Positions 41,453 through 51,496 are shown, counted from the first letter of the stretch. The stretch is DNA of 64,000 bases from Labia minor (GCA_963082975.1 OY720348.1:17661146-17725145), one strand, 5' to 3'. Notes: generated by a model not told the origin, from the letters alone. Program-made: numbers and translations.

Positions 41453-42083
41453 CCGAGCGTAGGTCACTAAGTCCGTGACTTTTTGAAATGAAATGCTGGT
41501 ACTATCAGCTGACTTCTGCCGAAATTTGAACCAGTTGGGTACTTTATTTTTTGTTTGACATGCATTATTAGCAGGCTATTTTGTGAATTGGGAAGAAAAT
41601 GAAAAAAAAAAGAATTTCCATAAAAATCCATGAATTAGGGTACGAATTGCTCCTTCATCCGTCCTATTTTTCGGATTTAGCTCCGAGTTACTAATTTTTG
41701 TTTCCAAATTTGAAGAAATGACTCGGCGGAAAGAGATTTGACTCCAACGCTGAAATCACCTCACAAACAAATACGTATTTTGATATCTTCAACAAATCTT
41801 AGCACGTGTGCAAGGTGGGCGCTGCCCACGGGCGCCTGGTGTAGGGGGCGCCAAACTGACCATTCTTTTTTATTTTATGTATTCTGACTATATTTTTAAA
41901 TTTATTAATTTATTTAGAAATGTTCAAACTCTCTGTGAATTAGAGCATTGTGCGTAAAAGTGTAAATTAGTGCCAATAGCAATTAAGTGGTAAGCTTTTA
42001 TTGTTCTATTGATAAAGGGGGCGTTTTTTAAAAATTTGCACACGGGCGCTTTGCACCCACGTCGCGGCCATGCTGTCCTCGTA
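41453..42083 (+). mobile_element. Mariner-family element interrupted by a GC-rich hAT-like insertion
   Basis: The left end CGAGCGTAGGTCACTAAGTC and the transposase C-terminal remnant (CATGAATTAGGGTACGAA, TTTTTCGGATTTAGCTCCGA) belong to the 28672 family. At about 41800 the mariner sequence ACAAATCTTA stops and a GC-rich element begins; after it, TCCTCGTA at about 42076-42083 looks like the mariner tip. The second element therefore landed inside the mariner. Confidence 0.65.
41801..42075. mobile_element. Probable hAT-like MITE nested in mariner
   Basis: GC-rich ends GTGTGCAAGGTGGGCGCTGC at the left and, read inward from the right, GACGTGGGTGCAAAGCGCCC resemble each other as imperfect inverted repeats around an AT-rich core. 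GGGCGCC occurs near both ends. The target duplication is uncertain. Confidence 0.5.
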
Positions 42084-42398
42084 TATATATATACAAATTA
42101 TAAGAAAGCACTTAAATTGTTTGAAAGATACATACTAAATAAATTAATTTATAAAACATAAAATATATACAATTTTTAATTAAGGGACGTGGTATATTTT
42201 AAGAAATACATATATAAATTCAATGGCTAACAAGAGAATTCTTCCTAAATAAATTTAAATATTTATGAATAACAAAATAATAAAAAAAAAAAAATTACAT
42301 TCTGTTTTAGTTATTTAAAAATAAATTTAAAAAAAACTAAAAATGTTATCCCAAAAAAAAAAGAAAAAAATATGAACAGGAATTCGTATGAAAATTAG

Positions 42399-42851
42399 CT
42401 GGAGTGTCTCCACTCGACTATCTCGCAATTTGAATTGGATTAAATAACAAAATATATTATATTTAAATTAAATTTAATAAATTATAAATTATAAATAATA
42501 AATATTAAACCAGCGCATGTTTGGCTTTTTGTTGATGGCACCACGTCATGTGTTGGTGCGTGAGATTTGCAGTGTTAAAAAATTAATTCTGGTAATTTCA
42601 GCGAATCAATCAAGCTGAAATTCTATATATAGCAGTTATATACAATTATTAATCATGTGAAAAATTATCAAACATATATTTTTATTTTTACGGTCACTTT
42701 AGAGGAAAAAAAATCAAAACGTTGTAGGTAATGACCCTCTTCCGGTTGAGCTACATTTCTCAAAAGTTGATAAAAAACTATGAATTATGAATAATGTCCA
42801 TGTACCAAATTTCATCATTCTAGCTCAAACCGTTTTTGCGTAATCTTGTCT

Positions 42852-42908
<57 letters not shown>

Positions 42909-43024
42909 TTTTTCTCAACCTTAATGAAAATGATTGAGGAACCTTCAAAACGTATAAAAACATCAAAATCTCAACATCGAAAATTTTCGTGATCGCAATA
43001 CTATCTCTGGCGAGATAGTAAAAA
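42399..43024 (+). repeat. Family A repeat, copy 7 (full length, long CA tract)
   Basis: It starts CTGGAGTGTCTCCACTCGAC and ends CTCTGGCGAGATAGTAAAAA. The CA tract at 42855-42903 is long, and its GT strand creates a spurious poly-CysVal frame. The terminal hairpin is perfect here (ACTATCTC / GAGATAGT), so this is a good reference copy. Confidence 0.92.
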
Positions 43025-43776
43025 TTGGATGGAGATGACTGACTAGATTTTTTAACCACAAATAATGTTTTTTTATTTGTTTATTAAATTTAAAACAGAA
43101 ACACAATCAATAAAATATATGGGATACATTTCATTATAAATATTAAAAGTTCATATCTAATGTAAGCTAATTTTATTATAAACTAAGAATCTCAAATTAA
43201 TAAAATGAGATATTTAAACAATAATAAATACTTAAATTAGTTATTTGTTTATGACTGATGGGTAAACTTAATATGTAAATTTAATGTGCACAGATAGATG
43301 GGATTAGGATTTAGGAAATGAGAGAAATTGCATGGAGCTGCATCAGAATAGAAACAGTTTTTATTTGCACAAATATATATATATATATATCACAAGAAAT
43401 ATAATAAATTGTGAAATGTAAGAAATCTAAATTCTAAAATAGAAATAAATGATAAAAAACCACTTCTATTCTATAAATTTTCACCTTTTGGATTATATTG
43501 GATTAAATTTTTTCATAAATCTTTGGGCAATTGATTTTGAAGTTGAAATGAAAAGGTTGTAGAACGTTAAATTTAGTTGAATAACGATTTTGGGGTATTT
43601 TTTTTAATACTCACGAAAGTGGGTCTTAAAAAGAATGAATGATCATATCTGAAAATAAATAAACAATTAATTATCCTACATTTACACTTATTATTATGAT
43701 ATTTATTTATTTTTAATACATAGTTTGTTTAAAACTAGTTTAGCAAATTCAAGTTAAAAAATTTTCAACCATTATA
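43025..43776. other. AT-rich interval
   Basis: A TA tract lies at 43373-43390. No gene is recognised. Confidence 0.5.
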
Positions 43777-43990
43777 TATAGGGTGACCAAACATCCTGGT
43801 TTTCCGGGATTGTCCCGTTTTTAAGTGCTCTGTCCCGGTGTCCCGAAAAATGTCTTCGTGACAGCCTATTGTCCCTTTTTTAAATATTTAGGACATTTCG
43901 TACTTTTTTTTCAAAATTTTTTCAATTTAGTTCTAAAACAAAAAGGTAAAACGTTTGTCCCGGTTTGGTGTTTTCGAAATATGTATTATA
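43777..43990. mobile_element. MITE-like repeat, copy 1 (TATAGGGTGA ends)
   Basis: It starts TATAGGGTGACCAAACATCC then GGTTTTCCGGGATTGTCCCG, and ends near GTCCCGGTTTGGTGTTTTCG. It matches the element at 52091-52329. The right terminal repeat is degraded here. Confidence 0.7.
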
Positions 43991-44100
43991 AGTATTTTAT
44001 TATAAAACAAAATTTTAAAATAAAATTTAAATTTTGAAAAATAAACTTTTTCATTTTAGTCAATATAAATTAATAAATTATTCTATTTTTTTATATTTAA

Positions 44101-44384
44101 TTACTTCTTCTTCTTAAGGTGCCGTCTCTCTTTCGGAGTTTGGCCATCATCATGACTAGGATAGCCTTAGAAGCTGCCCAGCCATGATGATTTTTCTTGG
44201 GAATGTTAATGCGGTGGTTTCCCGTTACCTTCCGCATTTATAGAACCAGGAACTGATAGTTCCTGGAGCCGGAGGCAGCTGATGTTAAATTGAATTTTAT
44301 TAGAAAAAATTGTTCTTAGTTGGAATCGAACGCCGACTTTTTGTTTAGAAAATTGCTATGCTACACTCTCGGCTAGCTGCCTCC
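44101..44384 (-). mobile_element. tRNA-derived SINE of a second family
   Basis: On the minus strand the element starts GGAGGCAGCTAGCCGAGAGT, with an A-box-like TAGCCGAGAGTG. About 40 bp later GGCGTTCGATTCCAAC is a good B box (GTTCGATTCC). The body includes GGTTCCTGGCTCCAGGAACT-like stem sequence and GCGGAAGGTAACGGGAAACC. It ends with GATGATGGCCAAACTCCGAA and a GAA-rich tail (CTTAAGAAGAAGAAG). It differs from the SINE at 29239 and 56141. Confidence 0.75.
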
Positions 44385-45231
44385 TTAATTAATTACTATA
44401 CAACAATAATAATTTAAAAAAAAAATCTTATTTGAAGATAATAAAAATTTAAATAAATAAATAAAAAGCAATTCTTATCAGCTTCTAGATAATAAAACTG
44501 AACTATAAATTTAAATTATGGTAAATTTTAAATAAAATAATGAAAAAATAAATAATAAATATATGATTGTTTATAAAAGAGGTTAATATTCTAATATAAA
44601 TTTTTTTTTTATATTATAAAAAATTTACTACCTCTTAAGTGAAACAATAAAAATTTCATTACCGAGGTGTACTTTTCATCAGGGCAGTTTTTTGAATATC
44701 ATAAATAATATTTATCATTTATAAAATAAAAAAATATACACCAAAAAATGGATATTTCGGAGAAAAAAAGTTTATGAATATATATTAATGTGTGCTAATG
44801 TGTAATTGATATAGCACAAAAAAAAAAAAAAAAAACAACCTGTTATTCTCACTCAGGATCGATATGCTAACAACAAATGAACGATATTTTTTCTCTTTGA
44901 ATTAAATTCATATTAAAGTTTCAATTTTTAAAGAGTTTATTGAAAGAGTATTAAAATAATGTATATATATATACATTATATAACAAAATTTATATAGGCA
45001 TTGTCTCGTTTTATAAATGAAACTTAATAAAAGTACATTTTTTTTAAATATTGAATAAACTATTATAGCATGCCAGTGTAAATTGTAAAAAGCATTAAAC
45101 GTTTTTTTCATATTTTTATATATCAATTTGGAGTTTAAATTAATATAAATATATTTATATGATAGGAGATTTGGCAATTGCAATTAAGAATAGTGTAGAA
45201 AAATTAATCGAAGCAGGAAAAGAGGTGGGGT
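44385..45231. other. AT-rich interval with a CTGATGA...GAAA motif
   Basis: On the minus strand, 44650-44690 reads GCCCTGATGAAAAGTACACC then TCGGTAATGAAATT. This has the CTGATGA and GAAA boxes but poor stem II pairing. No gene is recognised. Confidence 0.4.
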
Positions 45232-45488
45232 CAGTGCCGTATTGGGAGGGGAACGCGGGGGAACGACGTTCCCTTACCTTTTTTCAGAACCAGAATGCGT
45301 TCTAGAACTCAGACAACTCCCACTTAAATCTACTGTTAGAATTTCATTTTTTGTGTTCGTTAATATTATGTATAGTAAGAATAAGAAAAAATAAAAACTT
45401 ATATGGAAAAAAATAGTTTGCTGAAAATAGGACTTTTTTTGCTCCCACTATGCGTTCCCTTACTTCTTATTTTACTTATACATCACTG
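45232..45488. mobile_element. hAT-like MITE with imperfect 8-bp TSD
   Basis: The left end CAGTGCCGTATTGGGAGGGG and, read inward from the right, CAGTGATGTATAAGTAAAAT share the CAGTGxxGTAT pattern. GGTGGGGT precedes and GCTGGGGC follows, a plausible decayed target duplication. Both sub-ends contain GTTCCCTTAC-type sequence in inverted orientation (GGGAACG). Confidence 0.65.
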
Positions 45489-45575
45489 GCTGGGGCTGGA
45501 AATTAATAGTTGCCTTAGAACTATAGAAACATTTAGTAACAGAGAGGAATAGTGTTAACACACAAAGTCTTAACA

Positions 45576-45807
45576 CGGTGATTCTCAACCTGTGGGGCGC
45601 GCCCTCCTGGGCATATCCAAGAGAAAATTCCCGACTTTTTTTTCAATATGGTTCTATTTTCGATTATTTTTCAATTTTTTCAATATGGTTCTAAAAAAAA
45701 AGATTAGATGATTTTAAGATGCTCTGAAACATTTCCGATGGGGAGGGGCGCGATGAAAGTTATGATTGAAAATTGGGCTGGGATTACTGAAAGGTTGAGA
45801 AACATTG
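45576..45807. mobile_element. hAT MITE related to the 40321 copy, with 8-bp TSD
   Basis: The left end is CGGTGATTCTCAACCTGTGG and the right end, read inward, CAATGTTTCTCAACCTTTC. TCTTAACA flanks both sides (45568-45575 and 45808-45815). Internal GACTTTTTTTTCAATATGGTTC and CATTTCCGA match the 40321 element in inverted orientation. At 232 bp it has no coding capacity. Confidence 0.85.
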
Positions 45808-45888
45808 TCTTAACATACAAAATGTAAAATATAAAAATGTAGAAAATTTTAAATTGTGAGGTTCTGTAATTACGAAGGATAATAATAT

Positions 45889-46036
45889 TCGAGAAGTATT
45901 TAAATCGAGGTTGCAATCGGGTAACGCCTGTTAATATGCAGTAAAGAGGCTTATCGCGTCAAAATTATTATCAAAGAGGATTAAAATTAAAATATATAAA
46001 TCAATTATTTTGCCGGTTGTATTATAGGGGTGTTGA
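45889..46036 (+). pseudogene. Short LINE ORF2 fragment
   Basis: The plus strand reads REVFKSRLQSGNAC, a stop, YAVKRLIASKLLSKRIKIKI and YKSIILPVVL before a stop. This is the segment just upstream of VLYGCEAW in the LINE tail at 32557, so both derive from the same LINE lineage. About 50 codons remain. Confidence 0.65.
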
Positions 46037-46098
46037 TCGCACAGTATAATTACAAAAGTTGGTTAAAAAAAGATCAATCCGATATAAATTAGAAAAAT

Positions 46099-46265
46099 CT
46101 GGAGTGTCTCCACTCGACTATCTCGCAACTAACCAATATTATATTTAAATTAAATTTAATTAATTAAATATAACTTAAAATTAATAAATAATATTTATTA
46201 AATCAGCGCGTGTTTGGCACTTTGTTGATGGCACCATGACACGTGCTGGCGCGTGATTTGCAGTA
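46099..46265 (+). repeat. Family A repeat, copy 8 (5' part only)
   Basis: It starts CTGGAGTGTCTCCACTCGAC and stops after GCGTGATTTGCAGT, roughly the same place where copy 2 stops. The GTAATTTGAATTGGATTAA segment is shortened. Confidence 0.82.
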
Positions 46266-46424
46266 TAAATGAAGAGAAATGGGATATATTATTTGATTTT
46301 TTAACTGCCCATTAGGCTAACATTTCGGATTTAATTAAGATTATCATCAGAGTTTGATAAAAGTATAAGATAAATTAATATTTACATTTGTTAAAACTTA
46401 ATTTTTATTATATACGAGGTTTTG
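46266..46424 (-). other. Short interval with CTGATGA...GAAAT motif
   Basis: On the minus strand, 46300-46362 contains AACTCTGATGATAATCTTAA then TTAAATCCGAAATGTTAGCC, another member of the CTGANGA...CGAAA pattern. No gene is recognised. Confidence 0.35.
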
Positions 46425-47200
46425 TTCAAAAGAAAAGGTGAATATTGAATTATTTCGAAAAATATTTATTTATTCATCAATTTTGTCCCCTTCAAAGTAA
46501 TTCCCCTTAGATATAATGAACTTTGTCAGCGTTTCTTCCCATTGTCGAAGCATTTCTGAACTGCGCTTTTCGGTATGGCCATCAGCTCGTTCTTCGATTA
46601 CGACTTTATCTCATCCATTGTGGCAAAACGCTTTCCTTCCATTGGTCTCTTCAGTTTTGGGAATAGGAAAAAGTCGTAGGGAGCGGAGCCAAATCTGGTG
46701 AATTCGGTGATTGAAGCATGATTACAGGGTAATTTTTGGCCAAAAAATAACGAACAAGCAATGATGCGTGAGCTGGTGCATTATCATGATGCAGAATCCA
46801 TGATTTGTTTTTCCACAATTGAGCCGTATTGCTTCACGCAAACGTTGCATAACTTCCTTGTAGTAATCCTTATTAACAGTACGACCTGTTGGCAAGAACT
46901 CATGATGCACCACGCCATTGTAATCGAAGAAAACAGTGAGCAAAACCTTCACATTTGATCTAACTTGGCGGCCTTCTGTAAAGCATTTATACCACTATAA
47001 ATATTTTTTGAGACAAAGTAGTCTAGCTGAATGAAACAGTCAACATTTTAAGTGTTGAAGCATTTTATTCCATTTTTTAACTCCAAATTTAATACAGATT
47101 CTCTGATTCATTTTTTTAAGTAAAAAATCGAAGTACACACAAAAACATGACTAACTTTTTCAGTTGTCAAAAACTACTACTAATCCAAAATGGCTGATAA
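46425..47200 (-). mobile_element. Mariner element of a second lineage, internally deleted
   Basis: The right-hand coding end starts at the tip CGAGGTTTTGTTCAAAAGAA (46425). The transposase reads on the minus strand from about 47150 to 46440. The opposite terminal repeat is not found; the LINE at 47224 begins just beyond. The GVVHHEFLP signature and the different tip place it in another mariner lineage from the GGTCAATAAG family. Confidence 0.82.
46440..47140 (-). pseudogene. Mariner transposase, internally deleted and frameshifted
   Basis: On the minus strand the N-terminus (NQRICIKFGVKKWNKMLQHL, NIYSGINAL region) is followed after WYKCFTEG directly by RQVRSNVKVLLTVFFDYNG, then VVHHEFLPTGRTVNKDYYKE and VMQRLREAIR. 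About 100 residues with the first catalytic Asp are missing at the GR junction. The second Asp region (WILHHDNAPAH type) is frameshifted. The third (NSPDLAP, FFLFPKLKRPM) is recognisable further on. Inactive. Confidence 0.82.
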
Positions 47201-47476
47201 TGTCAATATAAATATAAAATATAAAAAAATATTTTTTTTTTTTTTTTTTTTTATTTAGCATTCATTTATTTTGTACATCTGCCCGAAGGCAATAATACAT
47301 GGTTTACAATAAAGAGTAATAAATGGGCGAGGGGGGGAGGTAAAAGGAAATTATAGGGCAGGTTAAGGAGAGTGAGTCATTGGAACTGGGTAGGAAAATA
47401 GTCGAGGAGAGGAGGAAGGGAATGTCACTGAATTATTAGCCTGATGGCTAATCCCAGCTAGGGCACCATCGCGGGT

Positions 47477-50182
47477 CTATTTATTAATGTCTCTTGTCAA
47501 GTCCTGTGGTTTGAGTCTTTTGAGTCGTCTCAGTTGTCCTTGTGTGTCTAATAGTTGTCGGGCTTTGGGATTAGGGTGTTTAAGGAGTCTGTCTTTGTAG
47601 CGAAGGCTGTAATTTTTAATTTCCATTTGGACTGTATCCATTCCGAGGTCCCTATGAATCAGTCTGTTAGGGACATACCAAGGAGCACCGACTATCAGTC
47701 TAAGTGTTTTGTTTTGAAACCGCTGAATCAGGTCTCTGTTGGATTTGCTAGCGGTCCCCCACATCTGAATGCCATAGGTCCAAATGGGTTTAAGGATGAT
47801 TTTGTAAATTAGAAGTTTATTGTCTATCGTCAGTTGAGATTTTTGTCGGAGCAGCCAGTATAATTTGTTAAGTTTAAGTCTCAGTTGTTTTTTTTTTGAC
47901 TTGATGTGCATCTCCCACGTTAGGCGTCTGTCAAGGTGCATACCGAGGTACTTTACAGTACTTTTAGTCGGAATGGGTTTGTCTAAATTTACGCCGGGGC
48001 AGGTCTGTCTATTCAAAGTAAAAGTCAAGTGTGCAGATTTGTCTTCGTTAACTGCTATTCTCCATTTCTCAAGCCAAGGCCTTAATTGGTCCAGGCTTTC
48101 CTGGAGCATAGCAGAAGCCACGATTGGGTCTTTATGTGAAGCGAGCAAAGCGGTGTCGTCAGCAAAGGTCGCTGTGGTTATGTTCGGGTTGGTCGGCAAG
48201 TCAGCTGTAAAAAGTAAATACAAAATAGGTCCCAAAACACTACCCTGAGGTACTCCAGATCTAACAGGATAAACCTCACTAATGGCGTCATTCATCTTAA
48301 CTCTAAAGCTTCTGCCATCGAGGTAAGAACGAATCAGCCTGTAATAAATTAGCGGGAGTATGTCATAAAGCTTCCGAAGTAGACCCTCGTGCCAAACTTT
48401 ATCGAAAGCCTGAGATATATCAAGAAACACGGCTGAGCAGTAACGTTTGTTTTCAAGGTCTTTGTGAATAACATCAACAATTCGATGTACTTGCTCAATA
48501 GTGCCGTGCTTCTCTCTAAAGCCGAATTGGTGGATTGGGATTAAATCTATTAGAAAGGGACGGAGTCTAGAAAGAAAGACCCTCTCAAACAATTTAGAGA
48601 TGGCAGAGAGAAGACTAATAGGCCTATACGAGTTTGACTCCTCAGGAGGTTTCCCAGGCTTGAGGATCATTTTCACCAGGGCTGTTTTCCACTGGGTTGG
48701 GAAATGACCCACTCTAAAGATGGAGTTAAATATGAGGGTCAGAAAGAGAATTGCCCTATCAGGCAAGTTCCTCAACATTTTACCTGAGATTAGATCATTT
48801 CCCGGGGCCTTTTTAGTTTTGATTGTCTGTCGTATAATGTCTTTTAATTCACACGTCTGTATTAGTTTGGGGAATGGCATTGAGTAATTGTGTGTTTTGT
48901 ATTGGTGTGTTGCCTGAAAGTTATTGTCAGGTGGAGTGACCTTTGGTGGGAGAGGAGTAAAAACGTTAGAAAGGTGACTAGCGAATGTATTCGCCTTATC
49001 GATGTCACTCCTCGCCCATTCATTATTTTGTCTACGTAGTGGGGGGATTCTTTCAGTTGGTCTTTTAAGTTTCTTTGTCGCTTTCCAGAGAGAGTAGTCA
49101 GTTGAATGAGTAGGGGTGAGGTCTCTCAGATACTTTTGAATGCTTTGATTCCTTTCAGTTCTGAGTAGATTCCCAATTTGTTTAGATAGATTATTAATTG
49201 TCGTTTTAAGGTGTGGGGATCTGTTTGTCTGCCATTGTCGTCTCAGCCTATTTTTTTTAGTTATTAAGTCTTTAATGTGTTTTGGTGTGTCTTGGTTTAA
49301 GTCTTTAGGAGTAATTTTTGGTGTTGACAGACGTGCTGCCATTTGTATAGTATTGGTTATATGGTAGATTGCTTTGTCAATGTCAAGGCTATATGTCAGA
49401 GGTAAGTTTAGGTCCAGGCTTTGGTTTAGTATTTCTGCATATTTATTCCAGTCAGTTTTATGATTAGTCAAGTAGTGAGGGTTTGATTTGAGAGATGCAC
49501 AGGTGTTTAATGTAAGTTGTACTGGGGAGTGGTCAGAGGAAAGATCAAGGCAGGATTCAATTAAGCATCCATCCCCGTTAACCCCTCTTGCCACAAAAAA
49601 GTCAATTAAGTCTGGGATTTTGTTACTGTCAGAGGGCCAATACGTAGGTCTTCCAGTTGAGATAGTAATTAGGTTGTGTTTGTTAATAGTCTTAGCGAGA
49701 TCTCGACCTCTAGGAGTAATAAGTCGAGATCCCCAGTCAGTATGTTTTGCATTGTAGTCACCTCCAGCAAGGAACCTCGACCCCAGGGTCTGGAAAAAAT
49801 CCCAAAAATCCCCAGACGAAATTCGGTGCTTGGGAGGGCAGTAAGTAGATGCAATTGTAATAGGTCCGTTTTTGTCTTGAATTGTTAAAGAGGTTGCTTG
49901 TAGATAGTCTTTGTAAAAAGGAGGGTTTTCGTAATGGGATATTTTGTCTTTGATTATAATGGCTGTTCCTCCGTGTGATGTACCGTCTGGGTGATTGGTA
50001 AAGTATAGGTTGTAATGGGGAATTTTTAAGTAGCTTCGAGGGTTGAAATGAGTCTCAGCAATTAGCATAATGTCAATGTCTTTGTCTATCAGGTAGTGTT
50101 TGAGTTCACAAGAATGCCTCAATAGGCCGTTAGCATTCCATAATGAAATTTTAAGCAATCGATCCATTGGGCATTCTCGCAA
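47477..50182 (-). CDS. Jockey-like LINE ORF2: endonuclease and reverse transcriptase
   Basis: An uninterrupted 901-codon frame, the usual length for jockey-clade ORF2. The N-terminal AP-type endonuclease has ISLWNANGL, LIAETHF, FLAGGDYNAKHTDWG and SSDHSPV (about residue 214). RT follows: KMILKPGKPPEESNSYRPIS, HQFGFREKHGTIEQVHR, AVFLDISQAFDKVWHEGLL, RSGVPQGSVLGPILYLLF and the catalytic TATFADDTALLA (about residue 672). The C-terminal region has KYLGMHLDRRLTWEMH and LKPIWTYGIQMWG, as in the fragment at 25064. The first ATG (50182) overlaps the end of ORF1 by 32 bp in another frame, suggesting coupled translation. The product would nick target DNA and prime reverse transcription there. All catalytic motifs look intact. 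Confidence 0.92.
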   Translation of the reverse strand: MRECPMDRLLKISLWNANGLLRHSCELKHYLIDKDIDIMLIAETHFNPRSYLKIPHYNLYFTNHPDGTSHGGTAIIIKDKISHYENPPFYKDYLQATSLTIQDKNGPITIASTYCPPKHRISSGDFWDFFQTLGSRFLAGGDYNAKHTDWGSRLITPRGRDLAKTINKHNLITISTGRPTYWPSDSNKIPDLIDFFVARGVNGDGCLIESCLDLSSDHSPVQLTLNTCASLKSNPHYLTNHKTDWNKYAEILNQSLDLNLPLTYSLDIDKAIYHITNTIQMAARLSTPKITPKDLNQDTPKHIKDLITKKNRLRRQWQTNRSPHLKTTINNLSKQIGNLLRTERNQSIQKYLRDLTPTHSTDYSLWKATKKLKRPTERIPPLRRQNNEWARSDIDKANTFASHLSNVFTPLPPKVTPPDNNFQATHQYKTHNYSMPFPKLIQTCELKDIIRQTIKTKKAPGNDLISGKMLRNLPDRAILFLTLIFNSIFRVGHFPTQWKTALVKMILKPGKPPEESNSYRPISLLSAISKLFERVFLSRLRPFLIDLIPIHQFGFREKHGTIEQVHRIVDVIHKDLENKRYCSAVFLDISQAFDKVWHEGLLRKLYDILPLIYYRLIRSYLDGRSFRVKMNDAISEVYPVRSGVPQGSVLGPILYLLFTADLPTNPNITTATFADDTALLASHKDPIVASAMLQESLDQLRPWLEKWRIAVNEDKSAHLTFTLNRQTCPGVNLDKPIPTKSTVKYLGMHLDRRLTWEMHIKSKKKQLRLKLNKLYWLLRQKSQLTIDNKLLIYKIILKPIWTYGIQMWGTASKSNRDLIQRFQNKTLRLIVGAPWYVPNRLIHRDLGMDTVQMEIKNYSLRYKDRLLKHPNPKARQLLDTQGQLRRLKRLKPQDLTRDINK

Positions 50183-51050
50183 TGAGGGTAGTCAAAAGGT
50201 TGAGTATAGTGTCCATGCGATCCATGAGTTTAACCAACATGCTTTCCAGAATAGGTGTTTGTGTTTGTGTCGGGAGAGATTTGGAGTTGTCGTTGTTATT
50301 AGATTTTAGTATGTCAGAGTAGCGAATGTTTGGTTGTGACATGGAGTTAAGTGTTTGTCGTTTATCATGAGTTGAACTAGTTGGTAGTGGAGGGGGTACA
50401 GTCTGTAGTTGTTTAGGTCTAAGAGAGGGATATTTGTTTTGTCGTAATTCGACATAATGTTTGCAGCCCTTAAAGTTGGCTGGATGGTCACCGCCACAGA
50501 GTACACATTGGGGTGGAGAAGTCTTGTCTTTTTGGCAGTCAGATGTAAGATGGTCTTTAGTACATTTGACGCAGCGTGGTCTCAGCTTACAGTATGCCCT
50601 GGTATGCCCATAATGCTGACATCTCGTACATTGAGGGATATCTCTACGAGCACGCGGTGCCTCAATTACAACCCTGCTATGACAGAGGTATTGAGTAGTA
50701 TAGATGTCTTTATTGTTGGGTGCTGGTTTTAGGTCTAAGAAGAATATAGGTAGGGGTTCCTTTGTCGTTTTTTTTCTTATATTAAAGATATTGGCCACTG
50801 AGTGACCAAGGTCTTCAATTTCTTTTTTAATGTCAACAAGGTCAGTCGAGTGATGTAGTTGTTTGATAACAGCTCTAAAATTTCTTTCAGATTTGGGTTG
50901 AAAGGTATAATATTCAATTTTGCTGTTATCTAACATTTTAATTATGGAGGTGTAGTCTAGTGGTTTTTTAGGATTGATTTTAACTTCGTCTTTTTTTATT
51001 AGTTTACAAACGAACCCGTCTCGGGCTACCCTGCCAAGACACGCCAACAT
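50151..51050 (-). CDS. LINE ORF1 (gag-like), C-terminal 299 codons
   Basis: This frame carries SKIEYYTFQPKSERNFRAVI and the RRM/PRE-C2HC-like region VVIEAPRARRDIPQCTRCQH. Three zinc knuckles follow: CTRCQHYGHTRAYC, CVKCTKDHLTSDC and CVLCGGDHPANFKGC. Three CCHC-type knuckles are typical of jockey-clade ORF1 proteins, which bind the element RNA. The ATG at 51050 is internal: the N-terminal piece at 51089-51496 is in another frame, joined at the homopolymer near 51085-51091. Read-through of that break would give about 450 residues. Confidence 0.85.
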   Translation of the reverse strand: MLACLGRVARDGFVCKLIKKDEVKINPKKPLDYTSIIKMLDNSKIEYYTFQPKSERNFRAVIKQLHHSTDLVDIKKEIEDLGHSVANIFNIRKKTTKEPLPIFFLDLKPAPNNKDIYTTQYLCHSRVVIEAPRARRDIPQCTRCQHYGHTRAYCKLRPRCVKCTKDHLTSDCQKDKTSPPQCVLCGGDHPANFKGCKHYVELRQNKYPSLRPKQLQTVPPPLPTSSTHDKRQTLNSMSQPNIRYSDILKSNNNDNSKSLPTQTQTPILESMLVKLMDRMDTILNLLTTLIARMPNGSIA

Positions 51051-51496
51051 GTCATTATAATTAGTGACATTAGGAATAAAAATAGGGGGGGTTTGTTTGG
51101 TATAGTTTCTTTAGAAGAGTTAGGTTGGTTGTCAGTTAGTTCTGAGAGTGATTGAAATTTATTAGTGTGTGTAGGTATAGTGTAATCATCCAAAGTCTTT
51201 TGTTTAACACATCGAGTTTCTGGGCTGTCACGTAGTCTTTTATTGTGATTTACCAGTTGCCAGTTGTTTTTATGGTTGTCTATAGGAGTGGAGACGTCTG
51301 AATGTGAAGATGTTGAAGGTCCGGCGTTGTCGTTTTCAAGCGTGATTTTTTCAAAAGATACATTGCAGGGGTTGGGCTGGTCCTTGTGAAAAAGTTGGTG
51401 TTCTACTGCGCATTTTGCGTGGAAGCCCTTACAACATGTCTTGCATTTATATTTCTCACCACGAATGTGGAGTTTGCAATAGTGACATATTGCCAT
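51026..51496 (-). CDS. LINE ORF1 N-terminal part with a PHD/C1-like zinc finger
   Basis: The frame starts at the ATG at 51496: MAICHYCKLHIRGEKYKCKT, then CCKGFHAKCAVEHQLFH. The Cys/His spacing (CxxC, CxxC, HxxC, H) is that of a small PHD/C1-type treble-clef finger. It is followed by a Ser/Asn-rich linker (GPSTSSHSDVSTPIDNHKNN). After SKETIPNKPP the frame becomes a non-homologous run, because of the one-base length change in the G7 tract (plus strand 51085-51091). The correct continuation is in the 50151-51050 frame. Confidence 0.75.
   Translation of the reverse strand: MAICHYCKLHIRGEKYKCKTCCKGFHAKCAVEHQLFHKDQPNPCNVSFEKITLENDNAGPSTSSHSDVSTPIDNHKNNWQLVNHNKRLRDSPETRCVKQKTLDDYTIPTHTNKFQSLSELTDNQPNSSKETIPNKPPLFLFLMSLIIMTCWRVLAG

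Noticed and set aside
43825..44037. 70-codon plus-strand frame inside the TATAGGGTGA MITE
   Set aside because: It spans a non-coding MITE and its flank; the related copy at 52091 is not open in the same frame.
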